A stretch of 64,000 bases of DNA from Streptomyces rubradiris (GTDB lineage: Bacteria; Actinomycetota; Actinomycetes; Streptomycetales; Streptomycetaceae): NCBI RefSeq assembly GCF_016860525.1, contig NZ_BNEA01000015.1:3844001-3908000 (forward strand), given 5' to 3'. Within the stretch, counting starts at the first letter, position 1, and every line of letters starts with the position of its first letter. A program made the translations under genes and the position numbers. The notes under the pieces were generated by a model. The model was not told where the DNA came from and ran no database searches. It was given only the letters and a program-made list of their open reading frames with translations. Positions 16,436 to 24,797 of this stretch are shown piece by piece.

Positions 16436-17074
16436 ATGGCGTGGATCCAGGAACAGTTGGCGGCTGTCCCCGCGTGGCTGGCGCTGCTGATCGTCTTCCT
16501 GCTTCCCATGGCGGAGCCCTCGCTTCCGCTGCTCGGCATGCTGCTCCCTTCGCAGACGGCCCTGATGGCGAGCGGGGTGCTCGCGCACCACGGCGCGCTA
16601 CCGGTGTCCGCCGCGATCGCGATGGCGGTGCTCGGCGCGCTGGCGGGCAACGTGATCGGTCATCTGTTGGGGCGCCGGTGGGGGCCCCGGCTGGCCGCGA
16701 ACCTGCCGGCGCGCGTCACCGGCTCGCGCGGTTACCGCGCGGCGCTGCACACCGTCGGCACGTACAGCGCGCGGGCGGTACTGCTCGGCCGGTTCAACGC
16801 GGCGCTGCGCACGCTGGTGCCCGTGATGTGCGGCGCGGCCGGCGTGCCCTGGGCCCGCTATCTCGGTCTGTCCCTGCTCGGCAGCCTGCTGTGGGCGCCC
16901 AGCTGTGTGGCGGTCGGGCTGCTCGCGGGCGGCTCCTGGCAGAAGTGGGGCGGCTCGGGCGTGCTCGCCGCGGGCAGCGCCGTACTGCTGCTGACCAGCT
17001 CCCTGCCGATGCTGCTCTCGTACCTCAGCAGCAGAAGGTCCCAGGCGAGCGCGGGGCTCACCACCGCCGGTTGA
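16436..17074 (+). CDS. DedA-family membrane protein
   Basis: 212 residues with four or five membrane segments (WLALLIVFLLPMAEPSLPLLGMLLP, AAIAMAVLGALAGNVIGHLLGRRWG, YLGLSLLGSLLWAPSCVAVGLLAGG, VLAAGSAVLLLTSSLPMLLSYL). The DedA/SNARE-associated signature region is FNAALRTLVPVMCGAAGVPWARYLGLSLLGSLLWA. DedA proteins are lipid-carrier flippases or proton-coupled transporters needed for envelope homeostasis. The gene is single, starts ATG with GAGGGGACC before it, and overlaps the 3' end of the opposing thioesterase gene by 17 bp. A resistance role is possible but not shown. Confidence 0.82.
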   Translation: MAWIQEQLAAVPAWLALLIVFLLPMAEPSLPLLGMLLPSQTALMASGVLAHHGALPVSAAIAMAVLGALAGNVIGHLLGRRWGPRLAANLPARVTGSRGYRAALHTVGTYSARAVLLGRFNAALRTLVPVMCGAAGVPWARYLGLSLLGSLLWAPSCVAVGLLAGGSWQKWGGSGVLAAGSAVLLLTSSLPMLLSYLSSRRSQASAGLTTAG

Positions 17075-17840
17075 GATAGCTCAGCAGCTGCGCCTCGTTC
17101 GGCACGAGGTAGAAGTGGTCGCCGGGGAAGACCTGGTGCTCGTACGCGGACGTGGTCAGGGTCCGCCAGGACAGCAGGTCGGACCGGGAACAACCGGGGT
17201 CGTCCACGCCGCCGATCGCGGTGATCGGGGCGCGCAGCGGTGCCGGCTCGGTGGGCCGGTAGGACTCGATGAGGCGGAAGTCGCCGCGCAGCGAGGGCAG
17301 CAGCAGCGGGCGCAGATCGGGATCGTCGTAGACGGCTGATCCCAGGTCTCCCAGGCCCCGGGCGGAGGCGACGAGAGCGTCGTCGTCGAGGAGGTGCAGG
17401 GTGCCGCCGCGTTCCGTGTGCGGGGCGCCGCGTCCCGAGACGACGACCCGCTCGGGCACGATGCCGTGCCGCTCGTCGAGACGGCGCGCCACCTCGTAGG
17501 CGACGGCGGAGCCGAGGCTGTGCCCGAACAGTGCGAGGGGGGACGCGAGTTCGTCGCCGAGGACGTCCTCCAGGGCATCGGTGACACGGTCGGCGAGTTC
17601 CGCCATGGACTCGGCGCAGGGTTCGGCGAGCCGCTCCTGACGGCCGGGGTACTGGGTGGCGAGCAGTTCCACGTCGCCGGGGAGGCGGGCCGCCCAGCCG
17701 TGGAAGAGGGTCGCCGTGCCGCCGGCGTGCGGGAAACCGACGAGGCGCAGCCGCGCGGGCCTGTCCACGGCCGGGTAGCGCCGGAACCATCGACTCCTGA
17801 CACCGGTCCCCGCAACGCCGCCTGCTCCTGCGACACCCAT
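17058..17840 (-). CDS. Type II thioesterase
   Basis: 260-residue alpha/beta hydrolase of the external thioesterase family that clears mis-primed carrier proteins of NRPS lines. Motifs: LRLVGFPHAGGTATLFHGWAARLP, YPGRQERLAEPC, nucleophile elbow ALFGHSLGSAVAYEVARRL (Ser in GHSLG), a late Asp in IGGVDDPG and catalytic His in FPGDHFYLV. About 20 extra residues (MGVAGAGGVAGTGVRSRWFRR) precede the usual start. The ATG at 17840 has GAGGGTGG upstream. It diverges from the ABC exporter across about 250 bp. Its presence supports an active NRPS cluster nearby. Confidence 0.92.
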   Translation of the reverse strand: MGVAGAGGVAGTGVRSRWFRRYPAVDRPARLRLVGFPHAGGTATLFHGWAARLPGDVELLATQYPGRQERLAEPCAESMAELADRVTDALEDVLGDELASPLALFGHSLGSAVAYEVARRLDERHGIVPERVVVSGRGAPHTERGGTLHLLDDDALVASARGLGDLGSAVYDDPDLRPLLLPSLRGDFRLIESYRPTEPAPLRAPITAIGGVDDPGCSRSDLLSWRTLTTSAYEHQVFPGDHFYLVPNEAQLLSYLNRRW

Positions 17841-18088
17841 ACGAATCCACCCTCGCCCTGTCGTGACCCGGCCTCCGGCGGGCCGGCCCCGCCATGATCC
17901 GTCGCGTCCGGGCCCGCCGGCAGGGCCGGCGCGGGCAGGACTCTGCCGGTGCAGGTTCCTGCCGTCGCACGCTCTGCCTTTCCGTGCCGGGTGCAGCCAT
18001 CGTGCACAGGAGGGTGGAGCTACCTCCACCCCGAAGACTCCGTCCCGCTCCGATGTCCCCGTCGGGCGGGCCCGATTGAGTGGACACC

Positions 18089-18847
18089 ATGAATCAAGCA
18101 GCCGTCCGGCTCCGCTCCGTGACCCGTTCCTATGGGGCCGGCGACAACGCGGTCACCGCCCTCGACCAGGTCAGCCTCGACATCCCACGGGGCACCTTCA
18201 CCGCCGTCATGGGCCCGTCAGGCTCCGGCAAGTCGACCCTGTTGCAGTGCACGGCGGGGCTCGACCGCCCCACCGGCGGTCAGGTCTTCCTCGGGGAGAC
18301 CGATCTGACCCGGCTGAGCGAGAAGAAGCTGACCCTGCTGCGCCGGCAGCGCATCGGCTTCGTGTTCCAGGCCTTCAACCTCCTGCCCGCGCTGACCGCC
18401 GAGCAGAACGTCGGCCTGCCGCTGCGTCTCGCGGGCCGCCGCCCCCGGCGCTCGGAGGTTCTCTCCGTGCTGGAGCAGGTCGGCCTGCGTGAGCGTGCCA
18501 AGCACCGGCCCGGCGAGATGTCGGGCGGCCAGCAGCAGCGGGTGGCGCTCGCCCGCGCCCTGGTCACCAAGCCGGAGGTGCTGTTCGGCGACGAGCCGAC
18601 CGGCGCCCTGGACTCCTCCACGAGCCGGGAGGTGCTGGCACTGCTGCGGGCGATGACCGACAGGGGCCAGACGGTGATCATGGTGACGCACGACCCGGTC
18701 GCCGCCTCCTACGCGGACCGGGTGCTCTTCCTCGCCGACGGCACGGTCCAGGACGAGCTGCACCGGCCGACGGCCGAGCGGGTCGCCCAGCGGATGACCA
18801 CCCTGAGCGCCGTCCCCGCGAAGGCCCCGGCGGTGGCGTCGTGCTGA
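18089..18847 (+). CDS. ABC transporter ATP-binding protein (MacB/LolD type)
   Basis: 252 residues from ATG 18089 with GAGTGGA upstream (GTG at 18080 also open). Walker A GPSGSGKSTLL, Q-loop VFQAFNLLP, signature MSGGQQQRVALARAL, Walker B VLFGDEPTGALD and H-loop VTHDP are complete. The length and sequence fit ATPases that pair with FtsX/MacB-type permeases to move lipids, lipoproteins or peptide antibiotics. The stop overlaps the start of the permease gene (GTGCTGA), giving coupled translation. Likely self-protection or export for the cluster, inferred from location. Confidence 0.93.
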   Translation: MNQAAVRLRSVTRSYGAGDNAVTALDQVSLDIPRGTFTAVMGPSGSGKSTLLQCTAGLDRPTGGQVFLGETDLTRLSEKKLTLLRRQRIGFVFQAFNLLPALTAEQNVGLPLRLAGRRPRRSEVLSVLEQVGLRERAKHRPGEMSGGQQQRVALARALVTKPEVLFGDEPTGALDSSTSREVLALLRAMTDRGQTVIMVTHDPVAASYADRVLFLADGTVQDELHRPTAERVAQRMTTLSAVPAKAPAVASC

Positions 18848-21345
18848 GTCTCGCGCTGCGCGGGATGCGCACCCGCTGGGTCACCTTCGTCGGCTCGTTC
18901 GTCGCGCTCGCGCTCGGCGTGGGCCTCATCGCCACCACGGGCCTCGCGCTCGCGGCGACGTTCGACGCGCCGGAACGCGGCACCGAGCGGTTCGCCGAGG
19001 CGCGGGTCGTGGTGCAGGGCACGGACGAGCTGAAGGCCGACACCCCGATCGGGGTGCGGACGTCGACGCTGACCGACCCCCGCCCGGTGCCGCGGGAGCT
19101 GGTGGACAAGCTGGCCGGCCTGGGCACCGTCGCCGAGGACCGTACGTTCCCGGTCGCGGTGCCGGACGCGGACCGGCGGCTCGGCACGGACGCCGGCGCG
19201 CTCGTGGGTCACTCGTGGGCGGTCGCCGCCGCCACGCCGTACCGTCTCATCTCCGGACGCGCCCCCACAGCGCCCGGCGAGGTCGTCGTCACGACCGGGC
19301 CAGGCGCGCAGGTGCGCACCGGCGACCGCGTCGAGGTCGCCACTCCCGAGGGCTCCGGAACCCGCACGGTGGTCGGCACGGTTCCCGCGGCCGGGTTCGA
19401 GTCGGCCGTCTTCTTCACCGCGGCCGAGGCCGCGCGCCTGTCACCCCGCATCGACCGGGTGACGGTGGACGCCGACCCGGCCGCCGTCCGCGCGGCCCTC
19501 GGCACCGGTTCGGGTCTGACCGTGCTCACCGGCGACGACCGGCGGCGCGCCGACCCCGACCCGGACCGCGACAAGGAGGCCCTGGTCTCCGTGAACGCGC
19601 TGCTCGGCACCGCCGCCGGCATCACCGCCTTCGTCTCCGTCTTCGTCGTCGCCTCGACGTTCACCTTCGCCGTGGCCCAGCGCAGGCGGGAGTTCGGTCT
19701 GCTGCGGATGGCGGGCGCGACGCCCGGTCAGGTGCGGCGCATGGTGTACGCGGAGGCCCTGGTCATCGGGGTGCTCGCGTCGGGCGCGGGATGCCTGCTG
19801 GGCCGCTGGGCGGCGCCGCGGCTGGCCGCGTGGATGTCTGGGCAGGGCATCGCCCCGGCCTGGTTCCGGATCGGCGAACAGACCTGGCCGCTGCACGTCG
19901 CCTTCTGGACCGGCCTGACGGTGGCCCTGTGCGGCGTCGTCGTGGCGTCCTACCGCGCCGGCCGGACCGCCCCGACGGTGGCGCTGCGCGAGTCCGCCGT
20001 CGACACGGGCACGATGCCGTGGAGCCGCCGCCTGGTGGCCGCCGCGGTCCTGCTCACGGGCCTCGGCCTCCTGGTGATGGCGTTGGTCGAGAACCCCGGC
20101 GACGTACTGAAGCGCAAGACGTACATCACCCAGCCCATGCTGCTCATCGTGGCGTTCGCGCTGTTCGCGCCGGTCCTGATGCGGCCGCTCATCCGGCTGC
20201 TGACCTGGCTGCCCGCCCGGCTGCCGGGCGCCATGGGCATGCTGGCGCGGGAGAACGCCGCGGCCGGGGTCCGCAGGACGGCGGCGGTGGCCGCACCGGT
20301 CATCATCACGGTGGCGCTCGCCTGCTCCCTGATGGGCACGACGGCCACCATCAACGAGGCCAAGGCCGCCGAGGCCCGCACCCAGACGCGGGCCGACTAC
20401 GTGGCCTCGGCCGGTGACGCCGGCCGCACCCTGCCCGCCGCGTTCGTGGAGGCGGCCCGGTCCGTGCCCGGCGTGACGGTCAGCACGTCCCGCTCCACCG
20501 GGGTGACGGTCCTGGAGGAGGGTACGGCCCTGGTCCGCTCGGAGGCCCGGGCGGTCGGCAGTGCGGTGGATCTCGCCGAGGTCTCCCACCTCCCGGTCAT
20601 AGCGGGTGAGTTGAGGAATCTGGACGACGACAGCATCGTCGTCAACGAGGAGTGGCTGACCACCCGCGTCGGCGAGCGCGTCCCCGTCTGGCTGGGCGAC
20701 GGCCACAAGGCGAACCTCAAGATCGCCGCGGTCCTCGCGGTCGGCACCGGCAACAACGGCGTCTACCTGACCGCGCGCAACGCGTCCGGCGCGGGCGTCG
20801 ACCGCGTCGACATCAAGGTCGGGTCCACCGCGGACCGGGCCGCCGTCGACCGCCGACTGCGCGCGGCGGGCGAGGCGAACGGCGTGGAAGTGCTCGCCGC
20901 GGGACAGTGGATCGACGCGCACTATCCGCGCTCCAGCGAATCGACCCGGCTCGGCCTGCTGATGATCCTGGCCATCGCCCTCGTCTACACGGCCATCGCC
21001 TTGGCCAACACCCTGGTGATGGCCACCACCGACCGCGTCCGCGACCTCGCGGCACTGCGCCTGACGGGCGCCACGAAGCCACAGGTCCTCCGCCTGGTCG
21101 CGGTCGAGTCGGTGGTCGTCGTGGTGGCCGGCGCGGTGCTCGGCCTCGCCGTCTCGGCGGTGAACCTGCTCGGCGTCCGCACCGCCCTCGGCCTGCTCGA
21201 CGTGCGCTCCGCGATCGTCGTGCCCTGGCCGACGGTGGGCGCGGTGATCGCCGCCAGCGCCCTCCTCGCGGTCCTCGCGGCCGCACTGCCCGCCTCCTTC
21301 GCCCTGCGCACCCGGCCGGTGGAGCTCGCGGGCATGCGCGAGTAG
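18841..21345 (+). CDS. FtsX-like ABC transporter permease
   Basis: 834 residues from GTG 18841. Two FtsX modules: an N-terminal TM (WVTFVGSFVALALGVGLIATTGLALAATF), a long extracellular domain, then a three-TM block (ALLGTAAGITAFVSVFVVASTFTFAVAQRRREFGLLRMAGATPGQVRRM...). A central pair of TMs follows, then a second extracellular domain (about 500-680) and a final FtsX block (LLMILAIALVYTAIALANTLVMATTDRVRDLAALRLTGATKPQVLRLVAVESVVVVVAG). Works with the ATPase encoded upstream. Such large permeases export or detoxify lipopeptides and cell-wall antibiotics in actinomycetes; the substrate here is unknown. Confidence 0.92.
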   Translation: MLSLALRGMRTRWVTFVGSFVALALGVGLIATTGLALAATFDAPERGTERFAEARVVVQGTDELKADTPIGVRTSTLTDPRPVPRELVDKLAGLGTVAEDRTFPVAVPDADRRLGTDAGALVGHSWAVAAATPYRLISGRAPTAPGEVVVTTGPGAQVRTGDRVEVATPEGSGTRTVVGTVPAAGFESAVFFTAAEAARLSPRIDRVTVDADPAAVRAALGTGSGLTVLTGDDRRRADPDPDRDKEALVSVNALLGTAAGITAFVSVFVVASTFTFAVAQRRREFGLLRMAGATPGQVRRMVYAEALVIGVLASGAGCLLGRWAAPRLAAWMSGQGIAPAWFRIGEQTWPLHVAFWTGLTVALCGVVVASYRAGRTAPTVALRESAVDTGTMPWSRRLVAAAVLLTGLGLLVMALVENPGDVLKRKTYITQPMLLIVAFALFAPVLMRPLIRLLTWLPARLPGAMGMLARENAAAGVRRTAAVAAPVIITVALACSLMGTTATINEAKAAEARTQTRADYVASAGDAGRTLPAAFVEAARSVPGVTVSTSRSTGVTVLEEGTALVRSEARAVGSAVDLAEVSHLPVIAGELRNLDDDSIVVNEEWLTTRVGERVPVWLGDGHKANLKIAAVLAVGTGNNGVYLTARNASGAGVDRVDIKVGSTADRAAVDRRLRAAGEANGVEVLAAGQWIDAHYPRSSESTRLGLLMILAIALVYTAIALANTLVMATTDRVRDLAALRLTGATKPQVLRLVAVESVVVVVAGAVLGLAVSAVNLLGVRTALGLLDVRSAIVVPWPTVGAVIAASALLAVLAAALPASFALRTRPVELAGMRE

Positions 21346-21398
21346 GCCCCCTCCGACGATGTACCGACCGATCCCTACGAGCCCGAGAGACACAGACG

Positions 21399-22076
21399 TT
21401 GACGAGTCAGACCGCAGCACCCGGGTCGTTGTTCAGAGAGTTCCTGCGCTGTCCCCGGCAGGTCGGTGCCATGGCTCCCAGTTCGCGCCGGCTGGCCACC
21501 GAGCTGGTCCTGCCCGTGCCCGAGTCCGGCCACCCGGTGGTCGTCGAACTAGGGCCCGGGACCGGAGCGTTCACCGGCGTGATCCAAGAGCTTCTCGGCG
21601 GTCGCGGACATCATCTGGCGGTGGAGATCAACCCCCGGTTCGCCTCCTCGCTCGCCGAGCGCTTTCCGCGGGTGCAGGTCCTGAACGACGAGGCGGCCGC
21701 GCTGCCCCGGCTGCTCGCGGAGAGCCGGTTCGGTGCCGCGGACGTCGTCGTCAGCGGGCTGCCCTGGGCCAGCCTCGACCGCACGACGCAGCGCACCACG
21801 CTCGACTCCGTACGCCGGGTGCTCGCGCCGCAGGGGGCGTTCACAACCTTCAGCTACGTGCACGCGACGTGCCTGGCGTCCGCGCGGCGCTTCCGGCGCC
21901 TGCTCGGCTCCTCCTTCGAGGAGGTGGTGCCGGGGCGCACGGTGTGGGGCAACCTGCCGCCGGCGTTCGTCTATCACGCACGGCGTCCACGCCCCCGGCT
22001 CTCGCCCGCCACCCTCGACCTCCTCGCCGCGCAGGTCGGTGCGCGTGCCGCGGCGAGAACAGGCATGCGCTCCTGA
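21399..22076 (+). CDS. PmtA-like SAM-dependent methyltransferase
   Basis: About 225 residues from a TTG at 21399 (MTSQTAAPGSLFREFLRCPRQVGAMAPSSRRLA). The opening FLR..RQVGA.APSSR is the fingerprint of phospholipid N-methyltransferase-like or rRNA-adenine-dimethylase-like class I enzymes. The SAM pocket is VVELGPGTGAFTGVI with acidic residue in AVEINPRFASSL; later DVVVSGLPWASL and FTTFSYV. It lies 54 bp after the ABC permease and ends before a strong hairpin. Substrate not certain: membrane phospholipid is the family expectation, and methylated lipid could be part of self-resistance to a lipopeptide. Confidence 0.8.
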   Translation: MTSQTAAPGSLFREFLRCPRQVGAMAPSSRRLATELVLPVPESGHPVVVELGPGTGAFTGVIQELLGGRGHHLAVEINPRFASSLAERFPRVQVLNDEAAALPRLLAESRFGAADVVVSGLPWASLDRTTQRTTLDSVRRVLAPQGAFTTFSYVHATCLASARRFRRLLGSSFEEVVPGRTVWGNLPPAFVYHARRPRPRLSPATLDLLAAQVGARAAARTGMRS

Positions 22077-22100
22077 AATCCCCCGCGGGGGCGCATGAGT

Positions 22101-22133
22101 CCGCCGCCGTACCCGAGTCGGGTACGGCGGCGG
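22101..22133. terminator. Bidirectional hairpin terminator between convergent operons
   Basis: Perfect 14-bp inverted repeat CCGCCGCCGTACCC - GAGTC - GGGTACGGCGGCGG between the plus-strand methyltransferase stop (22076) and the minus-strand hydroxylase stop (22163). Its placement marks the 3' end of both the exporter operon and the long biosynthetic operon. Confidence 0.8.
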
Positions 22134-22162
22134 ATCCATGTCGGGGCGGCCGCCCCGCGGCG

Positions 22163-23149
22163 TCAGCCGTCGGACGGCTCGGCCATCGCCACGGCGATCT
22201 TGCGCGGACCGGTGAAGGGCTCACGGCCGTGCGCGGCCAGCATGTTGTCGACGACCAGGACGTCGTGCCGCTGCCAGTCGAAGCGGGTGCTCGCGTCCCG
22301 GTAGCACTGGCGCAGATGGGCGACGACGTCGTCGGGGATCGGCGCCCCGTCCCCGTAATAGGAGTTGGTGGGCAGGTCCTCGGGCGCGAAGATCTCCAGG
22401 AGGCCGTCGCGCACATCGGGGGCGACCGTGCTGACGTGGAAGAACGTGATGTGGTTGAACCACACGGTCTCCCCCGTCACCGGGTGCCGGTGCACCGCGT
22501 CGCGCACCGCCGTGGTGCGCAGCCCGCCCGCGGTCCACTCCACGTCGATGCCCTTGCCCGCGCAGTACGCGGCGACCCGGTCCTTGTCGTCGGTGTTGAA
22601 CGCCTGCTGCCACGGCACCCCGAAGTCCTCGTGGAAGTTGCGCACCACACGCCAGCGGCGCCGGGTGAACTCCTCGCGGACATCGGGGTCGATGGCCGCG
22701 TGGACGGCGCGGATGTCGGCGAGCGGCGTGGCGCCGAGGGTGTGGGCCGGCTCGATGCAGAAGAAGTACAGGGTCTGTGGCCAGACCGATTGGTACGAGT
22801 TCTCGTTGTGCAGGAAGATCTCCTCGTCCGCCGGGTAGTCGGTCGAGGTGTACACCTGCCCCTTGATGGTGGAGCGCGGCGAGGAGCGTTCCGCGTACGT
22901 CAGCGGCTCGGTGCCCGACAGGGCGCGCACCGAGCCGTTGAAGCCGTCGACGCCGTCGACCGAGAAGCCGCGCAGCAGGACCGCGCCGCGCTCGGTGAGC
23001 GCGGCCCGGACGGCCGCCCGGTGCTGCTTGAGGTACGCGCCGATCTCGACGCCGGGGCCGGGCGTGAAGAAGACCTTGGGGAGATGGCCCGGAAGGTCGA
23101 CTCCCCCGGCCGGCACGTCGGTCGAGGTGGATATCGCCTGAGTGGTCAT
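22163..23149 (-). CDS. TauD/SyrP-like Fe(II)/2-oxoglutarate dioxygenase (amino-acid beta-hydroxylase) 1
   Basis: 328 residues from ATG 23149. Non-heme iron facial triad: His and Glu in FLHNENSYQ (about residue 111) and the distal His in NMLAAHGREPFTGPRKIAVAM, whose Arg binds 2-oxoglutarate. Other family marks are AVLLRGFSVDG, GATPLADIRAVHAAID and HPVTGETVWFNHITFFH. HxE rather than HxD at the first site is usual for SyrP- and AsnO/VioC-like enzymes that hydroxylate the beta carbon of Asp, Asn or Arg, free or tethered to a carrier protein. It is the last gene of the minus-strand NRPS operon, 8 bp after the broken PPTase gene. With several Asn/Asp-like A domains, a beta-hydroxy-Asn or beta-hydroxy-Asp residue is the likely outcome (inference). 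Confidence 0.87.
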   Translation of the reverse strand: MTTQAISTSTDVPAGGVDLPGHLPKVFFTPGPGVEIGAYLKQHRAAVRAALTERGAVLLRGFSVDGVDGFNGSVRALSGTEPLTYAERSSPRSTIKGQVYTSTDYPADEEIFLHNENSYQSVWPQTLYFFCIEPAHTLGATPLADIRAVHAAIDPDVREEFTRRRWRVVRNFHEDFGVPWQQAFNTDDKDRVAAYCAGKGIDVEWTAGGLRTTAVRDAVHRHPVTGETVWFNHITFFHVSTVAPDVRDGLLEIFAPEDLPTNSYYGDGAPIPDDVVAHLRQCYRDASTRFDWQRHDVLVVDNMLAAHGREPFTGPRKIAVAMAEPSDG

Positions 23150-23157
23150 GGTGGTGG

Positions 23158-23849
23158 TCAGCTCCTGGAGGAGGTGAAGGGTTCGAGCAGGGAACGGGAG
23201 AGCGCGGATCCCCGGGTGCGCAGGACGACGGGGCCCGTGCGGTCCGCGGGCCGGGCGAGCGAGACGAAGAGATCGGGGCGGCTCGGCACATCTTCGACGA
23301 GCCACTGACCGCCGCCGTCGGTGCCCGCGCTGGAGACGATGAGCGGACCCGGGTCCTGCGGGTGGACCTCAAGGGCCTTCAGGTCCCCGGTGATGCCGAC
23401 GCCGATCGCCTTCACGACTGCCTCCTTGCGGGTCCAGCACCGCAGAAAGGCGGCTTCGCGCGCTCCGTCGTCCGGCAGGCTGCCGCGCAGGTGACCGCGA
23501 GCGCCCAGTGCGGCCCCGCGTGGGACAGGTTGAACTCCAGACCGGTGCGCGGTGCCTCGACGACGGGCCGGCCGTGCCGGGGGTCCGCGCACCACGGGCA
23601 CGGCGCCGTCCCGAACCGGATGCCGGCCGGCGCCACCCCCGGATACCGGGCGAGCACCCGCCGTACGGCGATGTGGGCACCCGCGTAGCGCAGTCCGTCC
23701 GTCCGTGACCTGCGGCGCATCACCACGCGTTCGGCCGCGGAGAGCAGCCGCAGGTCGGCGGCGGACGGCGGGGCGTGCGTGGCGCCCTGCCACAGATCGA
23801 CGCCACCGCTGTCGCACAAGGCGCGGTATTCACGCCCGGCGGTACTCAT
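23158..23849 (-). pseudogene. Sfp-type 4'-phosphopantetheinyl transferase, internal deletion with frameshift
   Basis: The N-terminal half reads MSTAGREYRALCDSGGVDLW...LLSAAERVVMRRR..YAGAHIAVRRVLARY, IRFGTAPCPWC and LEFNLSHAGPHWALAVT, all typical of PPTases that activate carrier proteins. The frame then goes wrong (CAAACRTTERAKPPF, stop at 23412). In the next phase the text resumes GSLPDDGAREAAFLRCWTRKEAVVKAIGVGITGDLKALEVHP and runs to 23158. The stretch that should lie between, about 30 residues with the Mg-binding GVDVE motif, is missing. The WTRKEAVVKA motif is kept. The protein cannot bind its metal, so it should be dead unless this is a sequencing or assembly error. It lies between the two hydroxylase genes in the operon. 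Confidence 0.85.
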
Positions 23850-23855
23850 CGGGCC

Positions 23856-24797
23856 TCAGTCGGACATCGCGACGAGCACGCGACGGGATCCGGTGAAGGG
23901 CCGACGGCCGTGCGAGACCAGCATGTTGTCGATGAGCATCAGGTCGCCGGTGCGCCAGTCGCAGTCCACGGCCGCGTCCAGGCCCCGGTCGCGGATCTGG
24001 ATGACGTACTCGTCGGGGATCGGCGTGCCGTCGGCGAAGGTGACGGACTGGGGCAGTTCGTCGGCCGGCATGATCTGGGCGAGCGCGGCGGCGGTGTCGT
24101 CGCCGAGGCCCGCCGGGTGCCACTGGTCGGACTGGTTGAACCAGACCTCCGTGCCGGTCACCGGGTGCACGGCGGTCGCGGGCCGGATCTGGCGCACCCG
24201 GAGGGAGCCGTCCGGCTTCCAGTCCCACTGGGCGCCGGTCTGCCCGAGGAAGGCCTCCACCTCGGCGCGGTCGGTGGTCTCGAAGGTGTCCTGCCAGCTC
24301 TTGCCGAGGCCGAGGCCGTCGTGCAGGTTCTGCTGGTAGCAGACACCGCCCTTGAACGCCTCCCGGACCTCCGGGTCGAGCGAGTCCAGCCACAGCGCGG
24401 AGTCTGTCACCGGGGTGGCGCCACCGGTCTCGGCGGCCTTCTGGCAGAAGAAGAGCAGACGGGCCGGCCACGCGTGGGCGTACGACATCTCGTTGTGCAT
24501 CGAGATGGTGAACTCCTGCGGGTACTCCGTGGAGGTGTAGACGTTCTTGCCGACCTTGGTGCGCGGCGAGTTGCCGTGGACGTACGCGAGCCGGTTGGGC
24601 AGCAGCTCGTCCATGACCGGGTCGAGTTCCTCCTGCGTGACACCGAAGCCGCGGAAGATCAGCGCCTTCTCCTTGACGAGCTGGTCGTCGACGGTGGCGG
24701 TGTCGCCGATCACCTTGAGCAGCCCGGCGGCCGAGGCCTCGACCCCGGCGCTCTGCGGGGTGATGACCAGCGGGGTCCAGATGGGGGTCGCGTTCAT
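23856..24797 (-). CDS. TauD/SyrP-like Fe(II)/2-oxoglutarate dioxygenase (amino-acid beta-hydroxylase) 2
   Basis: 313 residues from ATG 24797, whose codon overlaps the MFS stop (ATGA). Iron ligands: SMHNEMSYAHAW (His, Glu; about residue 100) and MLVSHGRRPFTGSRRVLVAM (distal His and 2-oxoglutarate-binding Arg). Conserved blocks EKALIFRGFGVTQEEL, LLFFCQKAAETGGATPVTDS, HPVTGTEVWFNQSDQWH. The HNEMSY version is typical of SyrP-like enzymes of NRPS clusters, which beta-hydroxylate aspartyl residues on the assembly line. It is paralogous to the enzyme at 22163-23149 but well diverged, so the two probably act on different residues or positions. Confidence 0.88.
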   Translation of the reverse strand: MNATPIWTPLVITPQSAGVEASAAGLLKVIGDTATVDDQLVKEKALIFRGFGVTQEELDPVMDELLPNRLAYVHGNSPRTKVGKNVYTSTEYPQEFTISMHNEMSYAHAWPARLLFFCQKAAETGGATPVTDSALWLDSLDPEVREAFKGGVCYQQNLHDGLGLGKSWQDTFETTDRAEVEAFLGQTGAQWDWKPDGSLRVRQIRPATAVHPVTGTEVWFNQSDQWHPAGLGDDTAAALAQIMPADELPQSVTFADGTPIPDEYVIQIRDRGLDAAVDCDWRTGDLMLIDNMLVSHGRRPFTGSRRVLVAMSD

